NCBI GenBank assembly: GCA_015904045.1
Contig: JABMDG010000012.1
Span: 1-17,627 of the forward strand
Reading direction: 5' to 3'
Length of the DNA stretch: 17,627 nt
Origin: Nitrospira sp.
Lineage (GTDB): Bacteria > Nitrospirota > Nitrospiria > Nitrospirales > Nitrospiraceae
How positions within the stretch are numbered: position 1 is the first letter of the stretch; the number at the start of each line of letters is the position of its first letter. Below are positions 16,957 through 17,627 of the stretch, piece after piece. Under the pieces are notes generated by a model. The model made no database searches and was not told the origin of the DNA. It saw only the letters and a program-made list of their open reading frames with translations. The position numbers and the translations under genes were made by a program.

Positions 16957-17627
16957 CTACGAGGAGACGGGAGGCGAGGTATGGCGGATGATCTTCCCTT
17001 CAACGAGGTATACCACCAATTCGGCAATGTTCGTGGCATGATCTGCCACTCGCTCGATGTACTTGGCGATGAAGCTCAAGCGAATCGCGCGTGAGATGGT
17101 ATGAGGGTCCTCGATCATGAAGGACAATAGTTCTCGAAATATCTGTTCCATCAGTTCATCCACGAGATCATCGTGCGCGAGTACCTTTCGGGCCAATGCC
17201 GAGTCGTCTTTGACGAAGGCGTCGATACTCTCCTTCACCATAATCCGAGCTAAGTTCCCCATCCGCGGGATGTCGATATAGGGTTTGAGTTGCGGCTCTT
17301 CGTTCAACTCGATCGTCCGCTCGCAGACATTTTCGGCCAGGTCGCTGATACGCTCGAGTTCGGTGGAAATCTTCATCCCCGTCGTCACCAGCCGCAAATC
17401 TCTTGCGGCCGGCTGATGCAGAGCCAGCAACCGGATGCAATCTTCGTCGATCTCCACATCCAGCGCGTTCACCTCGTGATCCCGTTCGATAACACGGTAG
17501 GCCAAGGCCGAATCGCGCTTCACCAGCGCAGCCAAGGCCTTATCGATCTGGTCTTCAGCCAGGCTGGCCATGTGCACAAGTTTAGTCTTCAGCTCGGCGA
17601 GTTCTTCGTCTAAGTGGCGGTGTGACA
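16957..17627 (-). CDS. phoU: PhoU, copy C, cut by the window edge
   Basis: The frame extends past the GTG at 17577 and continues to the window edge as 'SHRHLDEELAELKTKL', matching copy B residues 2-17 apart from the first. The next codon begins with the last two window bases and would be an NTG codon, so the start is probably at 17628, one base outside the window, giving 223 residues like the other copies. Both acidic motifs are present. It differs from copy B at seven of the last 206 residues and is more distant from copy A. Gene order suggests a further pstB just to the right. Confidence 0.92.
   Translation of the reverse strand, partial: SHRHLDEELAELKTKLVHMASLAEDQIDKALAALVKRDSALAYRVIERDHEVNALDVEIDEDCIRLLALHQPAARDLRLVTTGMKISTELERISDLAENVCERTIELNEEPQLKPYIDIPRMGNLARIMVKESIDAFVKDDSALARKVLAHDDLVDELMEQIFRELLSFMIEDPHTISRAIRLSFIAKYIERVADHATNIAELVVYLVEGKIIRHTSPPVSS

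Noticed and set aside
10746..17627. Transposon or integron as cause of the rearrangements
   Set aside because: No transposase, integrase, terminal inverted repeats or target-site duplication is visible at any of the three joints.

Overview
The window reads as a GC-rich Gram-negative chromosome segment, most likely from Nitrospira or a close relative. That placement is inference from gene families: PCP-reductase-like proteins beside a radical SAM/SPASM protein, an FtsK-LolA pair, a long-type Pst phosphate transporter and an acyloxyacyl-hydrolase-like barrel. No rRNA, tRNA, transposase, integrase or CRISPR array is visible.

Left part, plus strand (1-3200): a 5'-incomplete protein with three PCP_red-type domains around a rubredoxin-like Cys4 knuckle; a radical SAM/SPASM protein ending in a further PCP_red-type domain; and a small four-helix membrane protein of CopD/HemJ type. 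These look like one functional module in an organism with no visible photosynthesis genes. A 484-base gap (3201-3684) follows. It holds a strong hairpin terminator and, just before it, nested stems that could be a small RNA.

Right part, minus strand (3685-17627): read in the direction of transcription, the order is phoU-C, a 5' fragment of an acyloxyacyl-hydrolase-like gene, a 3' fragment of pstA, pstB-B, phoU-B, a 3' fragment of ftsK, lolA-B, a 5' fragment of a 2OG-Fe(II) oxygenase fused in frame to a 3' fragment of pstC, then intact pstA, pstB, phoU, ftsK, lolA and the intact oxygenase. The intact set (copy A, 3685-11746) suggests a locus pstC-pstA-pstB-phoU-ftsK-lolA-oxygenase, joining phosphate uptake and its regulator to chromosome segregation and lipoprotein transport. 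The other copies are diverged rather than identical and are cut at three sharp joints (about 11746/11747, 13512 and 16046-16050).

The joints fall inside genes (the middle one joins intergenic sequence to the inside of ftsK), have no mobile element beside them, and join homologous but diverged segments. This fits either repeated unequal recombination in one genome or a chimeric assembly of related strains. The sequence alone cannot decide, and raw-read support across the joints is the first thing to examine. The most interesting biology that does not depend on this question is the PCP_red/radical SAM module and the candidate structured RNA.
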